A stretch of DNA of 64,000 bases, from contig NZ_GL379776.1 of the NCBI RefSeq assembly GCF_000143765.1, positions 2,465-66,464 of the forward strand, written 5' to 3'. The notes below the pieces were generated by a model, which was not told where the DNA came from, searched no databases, and was given only the letters and a program-made list of their open reading frames with translations. The stretch comes from Sphingobacterium spiritivorum ATCC 33861. Its GTDB lineage: Bacteria > Bacteroidota > Bacteroidia > Sphingobacteriales > Sphingobacteriaceae. The position numbers and the translations under genes are program-made. Shown here piece by piece: positions 45,243 to 54,969 of the stretch. Position 1 is the stretch's first letter; the number at the start of each line of letters is the position of its first letter.

Positions 45243-46721
45243 CTAAAACCGAATATTATAACCCAGTGAAATACGTGCAAAGGGGTAAGTTTTGTCCAGA
45301 TCCGGGTAATCTCTGAATTCGCCTTCCAGACGATAATAACCTGAATTGAGATTCAGCGACAAATCTTTGTAAAACCGGAATCCAAAATTGCCGGAGAAAG
45401 CGTGAAGGTAATAGGTGGATGCATTCCCGCTTTTCTCCCAGGTATACGAATATGCACCATTATATCCGACCCCTATTCGCAACCGACCAAAGAGGTTGAG
45501 TTCAGAATCAAACTTTACAGAGAAACCCGAACCGTAATTGTAATTACGACTTGCTCCGTACAACAGATGCGGATCCGGAATTGCAGATAACAGAACAAAC
45601 CCCATACCCATAGCAGTCTTTAGCTTATTCTTACGTCCCAGATTAAAAGTTGACAGCACATTATAGTTCAGGCTCTGTCCTCCATAAAAGAACGCTTCAT
45701 TGTAAATGAAATCATAGTTGGCTGTGATCGTGCCGTAATGTTTGCCGGGTAGTCTGATCAATAAGGGCTCTCCATAAAGCACACCATACGCATTGACGGA
45801 ATTGACAAATGAACTGTCGTCACTTCCCAGTTCCAGATTGACATAGAACTCTTCAAAGGGCTTTTTATACTCGCTGTCACCTGCAGAATAGATAATACGC
45901 AACCTGCCGTATGCTGCATTTTTCCCTTTCTCCAGCAGGTTGGAAACTTTTGTATCAAACCGTCTTATTCCCATATCTACCTCTGCTGTTATCACAGAAG
46001 AGTCTGTCAGATTCCGCTTCTCATACTTTCCCCATTTACCATCCAGCAGACGGTTCAGGCCATTTATGGGATTGACCAAAAATGCAACTACCTCATTCGC
46101 CTGTTTTTGAAAGCCGTAAGCAGGTTTCGCAAGTATATTATTTGCAATCCGATGTGTCATTTCTCCTAACACGATACCACCATACGTGGTATTAACCAGA
46201 TCATTGATAGACGGAGCCTGTGTCTCTCCACCTGTCTCCCAGATATAACTTCCTGCCAGTGTGGCAAGTGAAGAGGTCGTAAATGAATAACCATTACTCC
46301 GAAAGGAATTAAAATATAACTGCCCGTGATAAGGATGGGAAATCTGATTAGTCATAAATTCATTGTCATCCCATTTCCATGCGCTTAAACGCTGATGATC
46401 TATAAAATTTTTAAAAGTGATATGTGAATAAGGGTCTTTTCGCACAAAATAGTTGAATGAGGCCGGAAAAGCCTGGGTAAGTGTCCATTCTGTAGCTGCT
46501 CTCCAGAAATTCTTTTTGCTGGCATATAGGGTATCCATATAATCCGGCAACCGGAGACTATCCGGTTTAATCTTTCTCAGATAGGGATCAGCGATTGTAG
46601 TATCCTTTAATTGTGTAGAAAATGGAAAATCCTGCGCCAATGTTGGATTCTGAAAACCGATTAGTATCGTACTTAACAGGAAAACGAATAGCAGGGTTCT
46701 ATTTATATATCGAATCGGCAT
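45243..46721 (-). CDS. DUF3943-domain outer membrane protein
   Basis: Starting at the ATG at 46721 (MPIRYINRTLLFVFLLST) the protein has 492 residues and a signal peptide ending TLAQ. The central part has the DUF3943 pattern: YHGQLYFNSFRSNGYSF, SYIWETGGETQAPSINDL, GEMTHRIANNIL, FLVNPINGLNRLLDGKWGKY. The C-terminal ~230 residues are strand-rich and end SLGYNIRF, consistent with an outer membrane barrel. Function unknown. It points toward the frameshifted genes and is preceded by the tandem repeats. Confidence 0.8.
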   Translation of the reverse strand: MPIRYINRTLLFVFLLSTILIGFQNPTLAQDFPFSTQLKDTTIADPYLRKIKPDSLRLPDYMDTLYASKKNFWRAATEWTLTQAFPASFNYFVRKDPYSHITFKNFIDHQRLSAWKWDDNEFMTNQISHPYHGQLYFNSFRSNGYSFTTSSLATLAGSYIWETGGETQAPSINDLVNTTYGGIVLGEMTHRIANNILAKPAYGFQKQANEVVAFLVNPINGLNRLLDGKWGKYEKRNLTDSSVITAEVDMGIRRFDTKVSNLLEKGKNAAYGRLRIIYSAGDSEYKKPFEEFYVNLELGSDDSSFVNSVNAYGVLYGEPLLIRLPGKHYGTITANYDFIYNEAFFYGGQSLNYNVLSTFNLGRKNKLKTAMGMGFVLLSAIPDPHLLYGASRNYNYGSGFSVKFDSELNLFGRLRIGVGYNGAYSYTWEKSGNASTYYLHAFSGNFGFRFYKDLSLNLNSGYYRLEGEFRDYPDLDKTYPFARISLGYNIRF

Positions 46722-46817
46722 ACTCAAAAAATATAATTGCAAAAATAGAGTAATTCATTTAATTACAGATAAATTCAAGGTGAATACCCTTTAATTAGAT
46801 CATCTATATATCGTAAA

Positions 46818-47213
46818 ATGTTGGCGGGGACGCCAACATACGCAGGTTGAAGCAATCTTATTAACCTCGCAAGTGTTTTTACAATATGTTCAATGCACTA
46901 TCAGACTCAGCGCCTTTTTCTCTCCTTTCCAAGGAGAGATGCCCGCAGGGCAGAGAGGTTAATTCCATTCCAATTATATGATTTACCCAATAAAGGCACA
47001 AGCGGACGCTTGCGCCAGAGGAAGACGTCAACATACGCAGGTTGATCCAAACTCATCAACTTTGAAAATGCTTTAAAATATGCGCAACTCACTATCAAAT
47101 ACATCTCCTTTTTCTCCCCTTTTCAAGGAGAGATGCCCACAGGGCAGAGAGGTTAATTCCATTCATTTATATTATTTATTCCCGATAAAGGCACAAACGG
47201 ACACTCGCACCAG
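46818..47213 (+). repeat. Two tandem copies of a ~195-bp intergenic repeat
   Basis: Units begin ACATACGCAGGTTGA at 46836 and again at 47031, a 195-bp period. Each contains a CTCC...AAGGAGAGATGCC...GGGCAGAGAGGTTAATTCC block (46921-46972 and 47110-47162) and ends in a GGCACAA.CGGAC.C palindrome (46995-47016 and 47190-47211). A perfect 9-bp hairpin with loop GGGA precedes the first (46818-46839). The second copy is more diverged. The same modules occur inverted at 21 kb. No coding content, so this is the dominant feature of the 600-nt gap 46722-47321. Confidence 0.8.
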
Positions 47214-47264
47214 AATTATTGCTATCTCGTGGTTATACATTCAGCAAAAAAAAAAATCAGCTAT

Positions 47265-47310
47265 AAAATAAAACGGGTTGGAAATTTTGATTTCCAACCC
47301 GTTTTATTTT
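47265..47310. terminator. Terminator of the TPR-protein gene
   Basis: A 20-bp stem (47265-47284 with 47291-47310), loop TTTTGA, flanked by A-rich and T-rich runs, 12 nt beyond the stop at 47322 on the minus strand. Confidence 0.85.
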
Positions 47311-47321
47311 ATACTTTTAGC

Positions 47322-47996
47322 TTACTTCAGATTGTCTCTGTAAACTGTAGCTTTTTTCACTTCACGTTGAATGTCTTTTCTTGACGAATCAAATGACAAC
47401 AACTTTTGGTAATCTGAGATTGCTTTATTGTAAGCATCTGTTGCAGCAGTTTTATTATAATTAGCCGCACCTGAAGTACCTACTAAAATACCTAAATCAC
47501 GGTAAGCAATTGCTCTGTTCTGGTATAATTTAGCATCACTCGAATTAATAGCGATTGCTTTAGAAAAGTCATCAATTGCCGTTTTCAACAATTGCTCACG
47601 GCTTGCGCTCGAAAGTTTTGACTCTGTCTGTACAGCAAGGTTATTTGACGCTTTAGCTTTATAATAATAAGCTGTTCCATTCTTAGCATCCAAAGCCACT
47701 ACTTTACCAAATGTATCTGATGCTTTTTTGAAATCACCATTATGGAATTGTGAGTAACCCAACATGTACAGTACGTTCGGATCACTGCCTTCTTTAGGAA
47801 GAGCTTTTTCCAAATGTGTTGCTGCACTTTTGAAATCACCATCCAACAGTGCTTTTTGACCCAACCTCACATTAGGATTACTGTGTTCTTGTTCTTTTTG
47901 CTGAGCAGAAGCGCTAAGAGCGAAGAAAGCTAATGCTAGAGTCGCCAAACCCATTTTGGCATTTTTCAAAGTGATGTTTAAGAAATTAAGTTTCAT
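47322..47996 (-). CDS. Secreted TPR-repeat protein
   Basis: The ATG at 47996 (MKLNFLNITLKNAKMGLATLALAFFALSASAQ) gives 224 residues with a signal peptide ending SASAQ; the longer frame from 48074 is unlikely. The mature protein has about five TPR-like helix pairs (NPNVRLGQKALLDGDFKSAATHLEKAL, YMLGYSQFHNGDFKKASDTFGKVV, AIDDFSKAIAINSSDAKLYQNRAIAYRDLG in order). TPRs mediate protein-protein contacts. Likely periplasmic or surface-exposed; the partner is unknown. It is divergent from lon. Confidence 0.85.
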   Translation of the reverse strand: MKLNFLNITLKNAKMGLATLALAFFALSASAQQKEQEHSNPNVRLGQKALLDGDFKSAATHLEKALPKEGSDPNVLYMLGYSQFHNGDFKKASDTFGKVVALDAKNGTAYYYKAKASNNLAVQTESKLSSASREQLLKTAIDDFSKAIAINSSDAKLYQNRAIAYRDLGILVGTSGAANYNKTAATDAYNKAISDYQKLLSFDSSRKDIQREVKKATVYRDNLK

Positions 47997-48197
47997 ATCT
48001 AAATATTTCGTTTTTAATGTTGTTTCGATGTCGTTTGAACACCAATTCCCTAGAATAGAGTAAAGTTGATCCAAATAGTTTAATACCGCAATCAGAAGTT
48101 ATTCACATTTCCACATTTCTATAATTATCTGCATGTATTTCACTATATAATAAACTGCTAAAAACTTCAATTCGTATATTTACAGTCTTAAAAATGT

Positions 48198-48213
48198 TTC
48201 TGACAAATCAGAA
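48198..48213. promoter_or_regulatory. Palindrome upstream of the lon sigma-54 promoter
   Basis: TTCTGA-CAAA-TCAGAA, a 6-4-6 inverted repeat centred about 75 nt upstream of the -24 element. The spacing suits an enhancer-binding-protein site, but the assignment is an inference from position alone. Confidence 0.35.
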
Positions 48214-48277
48214 CCGGGGACTGTCTTTTTTTCAGCCTTTTGATGTTAGTATAGCATAAATAATACCAGTTTTTATC

Positions 48278-48294
48278 TTGGCACTGTGCTTGCA
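48278..48294 (+). promoter_or_regulatory. Sigma-54 (RpoN) -24/-12 promoter of lon
   Basis: TTGGCAC at 48278-48284, TTGCA at 48290-48294. The invariant GG (48280-48281) and GC (48292-48293) are exactly 10 nt apart, as in the TGGCAC-N5-TTGCW consensus. The predicted start site is about 65 nt upstream of the lon ATG at 48371. It is the best-matching promoter in this gap. Confidence 0.65.
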
Positions 48295-48370
48295 TATACC
48301 AAATAGTATTTTTTTTTAAATTTTAAAACAACAAAGTCTGACAGTCTGTCCGAGACATTAATAATAATAT

Positions 48371-50836
48371 ATGAGCAAATTTGAGCCCTTTGATTTCAAT
48401 CAAGCCATCCCCATTATAAACGAAGACACTGAATTTTTCCCTTTACTATCCCAACAGGATGAAGATGAGATGAGCAATGCTGACATACCGGAAGTATTAG
48501 CGATCTTACCTCTTCGCAATACCGTCTTATTTCCCGGTGTTGTGATCCCTATCACTGTGGGTAGGGACAAATCCATCAAGTTGGTAAAGGATGCTTACAA
48601 AGGCGACAAAACAATAGGTGTCGTTTCCCAAAAGGATATGACTATTGAAGATCCGAATGTCGAACAACTCAACAAAATCGGAACGGTAGCCAATATCATC
48701 AAAGTACTGCAGATGCCTGATGGCAATACAACAGTCATTATTCAGGGCAAACAACGTTTCAAACTCACAGAAGTTATTCAGTCAGAGCCGTATCTGAAAG
48801 CAAAAGTAGAGCGATTCAAGGAAGAAAAACCAAAGGTTAACAAAGAATTCAAGGCGCTGATTTCTTCGATTAAAGAACTGGCGCTGCAAATTATTCAATT
48901 GTCTCCGAATCTGCCAAGTGAAGCAGGTATTGCTATAAAAAATATCGAAAGTCCGACTTTCCTTGTCAATTTCATTGCTTCCAACATGAGTCTGGAAGTA
49001 GAAAGTAAACAGGAATTACTGGAAATGAAAGACTTCGGGAAGCGTGCAAAGCAATTGCTGGAATATCTTACAACCGAAATCCAGTTGCTTGAATTAAAGA
49101 ATCAGATTCAGAATAAAGTACGTATAGATCTGGACAAACAACAGCGTGATTATTTTCTTAATCAGCAGATCAAAACCATTCAGGAGGAATTGGGTGGCAG
49201 CACTCCGGATCTTGAACTGGAAGAACTGAAAAAACGCGCCAAGTCCAAGAAATGGAAAGATGATGTCGCCAAACATTTCAATAAAGAAATTGAAAAATTG
49301 GCCCGCATCAATCCTGCTGCAGCAGATTACTCCGTTCAGCTGAATTACCTGGAACTGCTGTTGGATCTGCCATGGGGAGAATTTACAAAAGACAATTTTG
49401 ATCTTGCACGTGCACAGAAAGTACTGGACAAAGATCACTACGGCCTGGAAAAAGTAAAGCAGCGTATCGTTGAATATCTTGCCGTGCTGAAGCTTAAAAA
49501 TGATATGAAAGCTCCGATTCTGTGTCTGGTAGGCCCTCCGGGAGTGGGCAAAACTTCCTTAGGTAAATCAATTGCGCGTGCTTTGGGTCGTAAATATACC
49601 CGTATGGCGCTGGGTGGTGTACGTGATGAGGCAGAGATAAGAGGACATCGTAAGACTTACATTGGCGCCATGCCGGGTCGCATTGTACAATCCCTTAAGA
49701 AAGCCGGAACCTCTAACCCGGTATTTGTACTGGATGAGATTGACAAAATAGGAGCTGACTTCAAAGGAGATCCTTCCTCTGCTTTACTGGAAGTACTTGA
49801 TCCGGAACAAAACACGGCTTTCTACGATCATTATGTGGAAATGGAATACGACTTATCGAAGGTAATGTTTATTGCTACGGCAAACTCATTAAATGGTGTA
49901 CAGCCGGCCTTACTGGACCGTATGGAAATCATCGAAGTCAACGGATATACAATAGAAGAAAAGATAGAAATAGCGAAAAAACACCTCCTTCCGAAACAGC
50001 GCGAAATGCACGGTCTGCAGACCAAAGATGTAGCGATGCGTCCAAAAGTGGTTGAAAAGATCATAGAGGATTATACACGTGAATCGGGTGTCCGCGGTCT
50101 GGAAAAGAAAATAGGTTCTGTAGTGCGCGGTATCGCTACCCGTATCGTAATGCAAAAGGAGTATGATCCGAATGTATCTGAAGCTGATATTGAGCAAATA
50201 CTGGGAGCACCTATTTTCGACAAGGATATGTATGAAAACAACGATGTGGCAGGTGTAGTCACAGGTCTTGCATGGACTTCCGTAGGTGGGGATATTCTGT
50301 TTATAGAATCTAGCCTGAGTCCGGGAAAAGGTAAGCTAAGCCTGACCGGTAATCTGGGAGAAGTCATGAAAGAATCTGCCAGTATAGCGATGGCATATCT
50401 CAGATCTCATGCGGAAGAGTTTGGGATCAATTATAAGGTATTTGATCAGTGGGATGTAAATATACATGTGCCGGCAGGTGCTACTCCGAAAGACGGCCCT
50501 TCGGCTGGTGTGACAATGCTGACCGCACTGACCTCATTATTCACACAAAGACAGGTCAAAGCCAAACTGGCTATGACAGGTGAGATCACGCTAAGAGGCA
50601 AAGTACTTCCTGTAGGCGGTATCAAAGAGAAGATATTGGCAGCCAAGCGGGCAAACATCAAAGAAATCATTCTCTGTAAATCCAATCAGAAAGACATTAT
50701 AGAGATTAAAGAGGACTATATCAAAGACCTGACATTTCATTATGTTACCGAGATGTCTGAAGTCATTAAATTAGCGTTACTGGACAAGAAAGTAAAAAAT
50801 GCTAAAGTTCTGGATTTCAACAGTAAAGAAAGTTAA
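48371..50836 (+). CDS. lon: ATP-dependent protease Lon
   Basis: An 821-residue LonA. It has the N-terminal substrate-binding domain (~55-250, LAILPLRNTVLFPGVVIPI), an AAA+ domain with Walker A GPPGVGKTS (~388-396) and Walker B VFVLDEIDKIG, and a C-terminal serine protease domain with catalytic Ser711 (PKDGPSAGVTM) and Lys754 (GGIKEK). It degrades misfolded and regulatory proteins. A short N-terminal acidic extension precedes the usual start of the domain. It is monocistronic, with a terminator 21 nt downstream. Confidence 0.98.
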   Translation: MSKFEPFDFNQAIPIINEDTEFFPLLSQQDEDEMSNADIPEVLAILPLRNTVLFPGVVIPITVGRDKSIKLVKDAYKGDKTIGVVSQKDMTIEDPNVEQLNKIGTVANIIKVLQMPDGNTTVIIQGKQRFKLTEVIQSEPYLKAKVERFKEEKPKVNKEFKALISSIKELALQIIQLSPNLPSEAGIAIKNIESPTFLVNFIASNMSLEVESKQELLEMKDFGKRAKQLLEYLTTEIQLLELKNQIQNKVRIDLDKQQRDYFLNQQIKTIQEELGGSTPDLELEELKKRAKSKKWKDDVAKHFNKEIEKLARINPAAADYSVQLNYLELLLDLPWGEFTKDNFDLARAQKVLDKDHYGLEKVKQRIVEYLAVLKLKNDMKAPILCLVGPPGVGKTSLGKSIARALGRKYTRMALGGVRDEAEIRGHRKTYIGAMPGRIVQSLKKAGTSNPVFVLDEIDKIGADFKGDPSSALLEVLDPEQNTAFYDHYVEMEYDLSKVMFIATANSLNGVQPALLDRMEIIEVNGYTIEEKIEIAKKHLLPKQREMHGLQTKDVAMRPKVVEKIIEDYTRESGVRGLEKKIGSVVRGIATRIVMQKEYDPNVSEADIEQILGAPIFDKDMYENNDVAGVVTGLAWTSVGGDILFIESSLSPGKGKLSLTGNLGEVMKESASIAMAYLRSHAEEFGINYKVFDQWDVNIHVPAGATPKDGPSAGVTMLTALTSLFTQRQVKAKLAMTGEITLRGKVLPVGGIKEKILAAKRANIKEIILCKSNQKDIIEIKEDYIKDLTFHYVTEMSEVIKLALLDKKVKNAKVLDFNSKES

Positions 50837-50857
50837 CACAAAGGTATAAAATAATGG

Positions 50858-50886
50858 AACCCCTGAAGCGGGGAGCTTCAGGGGTT
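50858..50886 (+). terminator. lon terminator
   Basis: A 12-bp perfect stem (50858-50869 with 50875-50886), 5-nt loop, GC-rich; only a short T-run follows, so termination may be weaker than at the other hairpins. Confidence 0.7.
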
Positions 50887-50988
50887 TCCAAACCAATTAT
50901 TAACCTAAATTATGAAATTTTATATTTCGCTATTATAAACGTCTGAGAAATTTATTTATTGTGTCCTGTTAAAAATATTTTCAATTAT

Positions 50989-52647
50989 TTATTTTGACCG
51001 GAATAATTGCAACAGCAAAGCCACAGTCAATAAGAAACTCATCAGAAATCCTAACCAGGAAAGCAGAGGCACATCCCACAGCAAATACCCTACTCTACCG
51101 TGTGCCAGAATACTTGATCCTATACCAAACGTCATAGCTAATATAGACAACATGAGTTTATTACCCATCCGGTGCAGAATTAGCTGAAAACTGTCAAAAT
51201 CCCGGAGTCGGTGATTAAGAAGTATTTTATCATTCTTAACCTTATCAAGCAATGCTAAGGCATCTTCAGGAATATCGCTCCATAATCCCTTTAAAAACTT
51301 CGCTTTCTCTATCGTCTGTTCTCTGAGATACCCTGGAGATATCTTTTGCTTCGCTATTCTGTCCGCAAACGGTGAAATACTTTTTGGAATATTGAGATCT
51401 GCATCCAGTTGCCTGCCTATTCCTTCCAATAATACAATACCGCGTATCAGAATATAAATAAAGTCAGGCATCAGAATATGATTATGCTGCAAGGTATTAT
51501 TTACCATACGCAACAATACTGAAATCTCAATGTTGGCTAATGAATTTTGATCCAGAATATCGAAGATCTCATAAGCGTCGCGCTCAAGCCTTCGCTCATC
51601 TTCAATATGTTGTACGACAGCTAATTTTTTGATGTTACGGATCAGATCTCTCGCATCTTTCATGAGAAAATTGATAACCATAGCTTCGATCAGCTTTCTG
51701 TCCATAGGAATCATCATCCCCATAGCCCCGAAATCTATAAAAACTATTTGACCTTTCTTATTGACAAATACATTTCCTGGATGCGGATCAGCATGGAAAA
51801 ACCCATGTACCAGCACCTGTTCCAGATACAGGTCAAGTCCTTGCTGAACAATAGATTTCGGGGCTAAACCTAATGCTTTCAGTCCCTCAACATCGTTGAT
51901 CTTGACCCCGTCAATAAACTCCATACAAAGCATTTCATCATCCGAATATGCCCGGTATACCTTTGGCACGTAAATCTGTATATTGTCTTTGAAATTCTTA
52001 CGGAAACGTTCCATATTATTCAGCTCATTTACAAAAGACAATTCGCGCATAAGCGAATTTTCAAATGACAAAATAATCTGATAAAGGTTCATCTTATAAA
52101 TGACCTCATACTTACTTTCCAGAAATTTTGTCAGGTCTTTGATAAAAGCCAGATCCGCAGTAATAACTTCCCTGATATTGCTTCTTTTTATTTTAAGGAC
52201 AGCCTCTTTACCGGACTTGAGTCGAACTTTATACACCTGACCAATAGATGCTGCTGCAAGGGGCTTTTCGTCAATATATTCAAAATGATCTTCCGGTACA
52301 ATATCAAAATGCTCACGAAGTTTCTGCCTGACATCCATTTCTTCAGGAGGAACATTATCCTGTAACTTAACCAGTTCATCACGCAGATCTTTTGGGATAA
52401 TATCTTCTCTGTTGCTCAGCAACTGACCCAGTTTAATAAATGTAGGGCCAAGTTCTTCTATGGCCAGTCTGACACGTACATTAAAATCTTTTTCGAAAAG
52501 CTTTTCTGTATCACTGTTGAGATGTAACAGACTGTCCGGCACAAAAGTATCTATATTAGAGCGGGAGATCAGTTCGCCAAATCCATACTGTGACAATATT
52601 TTCGCTATACGTCCTACCCTTTTTATTTTCGATATTTCATATATCAT
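50989..52647 (-). CDS. ABC1/AarF/UbiB-family atypical kinase
   Basis: A 552-residue protein. The family's Ala-rich loop and lysine are in AAASIGQVYKVRLKSGKEAVLKIKR pieces, and the catalytic and metal loops are HADPHPGNVF and VFIDFGAMG. Two hydrophobic spans at the C-terminus (~500-550) anchor it in the membrane. UbiB/COQ8-type proteins support quinone biosynthesis as ATPases or kinases. It lies 9 nt downstream of the barrel gene in the same direction. Confidence 0.92.
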   Translation of the reverse strand: MIYEISKIKRVGRIAKILSQYGFGELISRSNIDTFVPDSLLHLNSDTEKLFEKDFNVRVRLAIEELGPTFIKLGQLLSNREDIIPKDLRDELVKLQDNVPPEEMDVRQKLREHFDIVPEDHFEYIDEKPLAAASIGQVYKVRLKSGKEAVLKIKRSNIREVITADLAFIKDLTKFLESKYEVIYKMNLYQIILSFENSLMRELSFVNELNNMERFRKNFKDNIQIYVPKVYRAYSDDEMLCMEFIDGVKINDVEGLKALGLAPKSIVQQGLDLYLEQVLVHGFFHADPHPGNVFVNKKGQIVFIDFGAMGMMIPMDRKLIEAMVINFLMKDARDLIRNIKKLAVVQHIEDERRLERDAYEIFDILDQNSLANIEISVLLRMVNNTLQHNHILMPDFIYILIRGIVLLEGIGRQLDADLNIPKSISPFADRIAKQKISPGYLREQTIEKAKFLKGLWSDIPEDALALLDKVKNDKILLNHRLRDFDSFQLILHRMGNKLMLSILAMTFGIGSSILAHGRVGYLLWDVPLLSWLGFLMSFLLTVALLLQLFRSK

Positions 52648-52656
52648 ATGTTGCCT

Positions 52657-53340
52657 CTACTTTTCTTGCTTTCCACTTATACTTCCATCCACTCCCAATA
52701 CAGATACCACCTTATCCCCCAGTCGGGTAATATCGGATTTAAGTCCTACCATCACGGTCATGGCATTAATTGGCGTATTCTGAATCTTGGTAAAACTGTG
52801 TACATACCCCACTTCCAGACCTACGAAAAACCCTTTAAACTTATAATCGGCACCTAAACCAAGTTTTGAAGAAAAATTAAATTTCGATTTCTTTTCGATC
52901 TCCACGACCGATGTGGCATCATTGACAATAGCCCTCGGTTCAAGGAAAATACCGAAACCGGGACCAATATAACCGTAGGTATTGAGTCGTTTATGTTGTT
53001 TTCTCATACCACCTGAAAGACTCAGGTTGTAAAATGTAGCGTCTCCGTTATTGATACGATAGGGACTCGAATTATCCAGCAATTGTTGCTTATAACCGAA
53101 TGAAAGCGTGTAAAGCACCGGCATTACATAGAATCGACTGTCTTTCAGAGAAATATCAAGCCCCATACTTCCTGAAAACTTAGGCGTAAGAACATCCTTG
53201 GTCTTTCCCATAGGAAATGCAAGCCCTGTACCTCCGAAATAATAAACTTTACGATAATGTAATGTGTCTACACCAGACTGCGCCCTGACGGCTCCCTGAA
53301 CACAAAACAGAAGAAGGAGAAAAGCTAAACTTGTTTTCAT
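52657..53340 (-). CDS. Outer membrane beta-barrel protein
   Basis: The ATG at 53340 (MKTSLAFLLLLFCVQGAVRAQ) gives a 227-residue protein with a signal peptide; the longer frame is not credible. Alternating strands with aromatic ends (KVYYFGGTGLAFPMG, FYVMPVLYTLSFGYKQQ, TYGYIGPGFGIFLEP, GFFVGLEVGYVHSF) indicate a small barrel of the PorT/OMP_b-brl type. Function unknown. It follows the WbqC gene by 67 nt and precedes the UbiB-like gene by 9 nt. Confidence 0.75.
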   Translation of the reverse strand: MKTSLAFLLLLFCVQGAVRAQSGVDTLHYRKVYYFGGTGLAFPMGKTKDVLTPKFSGSMGLDISLKDSRFYVMPVLYTLSFGYKQQLLDNSSPYRINNGDATFYNLSLSGGMRKQHKRLNTYGYIGPGFGIFLEPRAIVNDATSVVEIEKKSKFNFSSKLGLGADYKFKGFFVGLEVGYVHSFTKIQNTPINAMTVMVGLKSDITRLGDKVVSVLGVDGSISGKQEK

Positions 53341-53407
53341 TAACATATACTTGTTTTCAAAAAAACACTTAACCTCTCCAAAGGTTTGTGAACCGAAGCA
53401 ATATTTG

Positions 53408-54019
53408 CTACAAAAAGTTTTTTGCCTGAGGTCCCTGGTTGAAGAGCAAATCAATAATACTCAGATTGGGCATAAAGCCGTTGTTATTTTCAAAAACCTG
53501 GTAATACGGAATGGCCGGTTCCTGTAACAAAGGTTTCTTAGGATGCATCAGAGAACGAAGATCAATTGCATTTTCATCTTCTTTGACATAGATCTCCGTA
53601 TCTGTTACTGTTCTGTTTAGTTTCAGTAACTTCAGCATCAACAAAAGTTGTTCTTTATTCAATTCATACAGAAATTCATATTCCTGTTTATAGAAATGCG
53701 CAAAATCATCCTCATAATACTCGAAATAAGCTGAACTTCTGTAGGCAGTCTGCAGGCTCAGCCAGTGTAATCTTTGCCAGTTGTGATCATAATTAATCCG
53801 GATATCCCCCATAGCAACATGATCTTTACGTTTATGCATGATCGGGACCGTCAAATCCAGTTTACCGTTTGAAGTCATGATACTCGTTCTGTTTCTGTAC
53901 GTCTGCTTTGGATAATGTTCTTTTTTCTCCAGAAGCAAAGGCAAGTCATGTTGTTTGATTACATGAAAATAGGAAACAGGAGGCAGATAGCATGCCGGCA
54001 ATAAGATATGATTTGACAT
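53408..54019 (-). CDS. WbqC-family protein
   Basis: A 203-residue protein. ACYLPPVSYFHVIKQ at the start, YPKQTYRNRTSIMTSNGKLDLTVPI, and DIRINYDHNWQRLHWLSLQTAYRSSAYFEYYEDDF in pieces are typical of WbqC. The family is associated with polysaccharide and LPS clusters and with signal peptidase genes in Bacteroidota; its chemistry is not settled. It is the first gene of the set 54019-50989 and divergent from the acyltransferase gene. Confidence 0.88.
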   Translation of the reverse strand: MSNHILLPACYLPPVSYFHVIKQHDLPLLLEKKEHYPKQTYRNRTSIMTSNGKLDLTVPIMHKRKDHVAMGDIRINYDHNWQRLHWLSLQTAYRSSAYFEYYEDDFAHFYKQEYEFLYELNKEQLLLMLKLLKLNRTVTDTEIYVKEDENAIDLRSLMHPKKPLLQEPAIPYYQVFENNNGFMPNLSIIDLLFNQGPQAKNFL

Positions 54020-54102
54020 AATGAAATTAGCTCTTTATTATAAGGCAAAAGTAACTTAAATTAAGGATATTTGTAACAAAATAGCATTTCAAGAGATATA
54101 GC

Positions 54103-54969
54103 ATGAAAATCAAATTGTTGTCAGGTATACTTTTCTGTCTTTCTATCTTACCCTTTTGGGTGCTTTATGCGCTATCCGATCTTTTCTATTATCTGCTTTT
54201 TTACGGGATCAAATACCGCAAAAAGGTAGTACTGGAAAATCTGAAGAATTCATTTCCCGAAAAAACAGAAAAAGAAAGGATAATGATCGCCAAAAGATTT
54301 TACCGTTTCTTTCCTGATCTGGTAGTTGAAGCTGTCAAAATGGCAACAATTTCCAAAAAGGAAGTGCTAAAGAGGATGGAACTAATAGATGCTGACGAAG
54401 TGTACAGACATTTCAATGCAGGTAAGGCAGTTATCGGTGTTACAGCTCATTATGCAAATTGGGAATTAGGTATTCACCGGTTAAGTCTGATGACTCCAAA
54501 TCCTGTTCTGATCATATACAAACCGCTTAATAATATTTCATTTAATACATTATACAACAATATCAGAAGCCGTTTTGGGGCACAGATGATTCCTATGAAG
54601 CAAATTTTGAGAGCTATCATACGGTTAAAAAAACAACCTCATATCAGCATGTTTGTCGCAGACCAGACTCCGGTTTATCAGGATTCAGATTATTTTCTGG
54701 AATTTCTAAATCAGGAAACGCTGGTGTATACAGGTACAGAACGGATCGCCCGTATGACACATGATCCTGTTGTATATTGTCATATCGGACGTAAAGAAAA
54801 AAGAGGTTATTATTACTGTAAATTTACTACATTAGTGGAAGATGTATCGCTGTATGCTGAGCATGAAATCACCCATTTGCACAACAAGTTTACAGAGGAC
54901 ATTATCAAAGAAAAACCTGAATACTGGCTGTGGTCACACAGACGTTGGAAACGTAAACGTAGAAAATGA
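54103..54969 (+). CDS. Lipid A/lysophospholipid acyltransferase family protein (LpxL-like)
   Basis: A 288-residue membrane-associated acyltransferase with an N-terminal anchor (residues 5-35). The HX4E catalytic motif is in TAHYANWELG, followed by GAQMIPMKQILRAI and MFVADQTPVYQDSD. It likely transfers an acyl chain to lipid A or another glycolipid. Its last codon overlaps the GT2 start in an ATGA arrangement, so the two enzymes are coupled. Confidence 0.88.
   Translation: MKIKLLSGILFCLSILPFWVLYALSDLFYYLLFYGIKYRKKVVLENLKNSFPEKTEKERIMIAKRFYRFFPDLVVEAVKMATISKKEVLKRMELIDADEVYRHFNAGKAVIGVTAHYANWELGIHRLSLMTPNPVLIIYKPLNNISFNTLYNNIRSRFGAQMIPMKQILRAIIRLKKQPHISMFVADQTPVYQDSDYFLEFLNQETLVYTGTERIARMTHDPVVYCHIGRKEKRGYYYCKFTTLVEDVSLYAEHEITHLHNKFTEDIIKEKPEYWLWSHRRWKRKRRK

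Larger units (their letters stand above)
47997..48370. other. 374-nt divergent intergenic region between the TPR gene and lon
   Basis: It holds the sigma-54-type promoter of lon (48278-48294), a palindrome (48198-48213) and a T-run (48309-48317). A short inverted motif GTCT/AGAC lies nearer lon. On the minus strand I find no clear TAnnTTTG element for the TPR gene. No ORF of coding quality is present. Confidence 0.6.

Noticed and set aside
46818..47213. CRISPR array
   Set aside because: The period is 195 bp with only two diverged units; there are no short direct repeats with unique 30-40-nt spacers and no cas genes.
46818..47213. Insertion sequence
   Set aside because: No transposase frame and no terminal inverted repeats or target duplications are recognisable; hairpin modules suggest an intergenic repeat instead.
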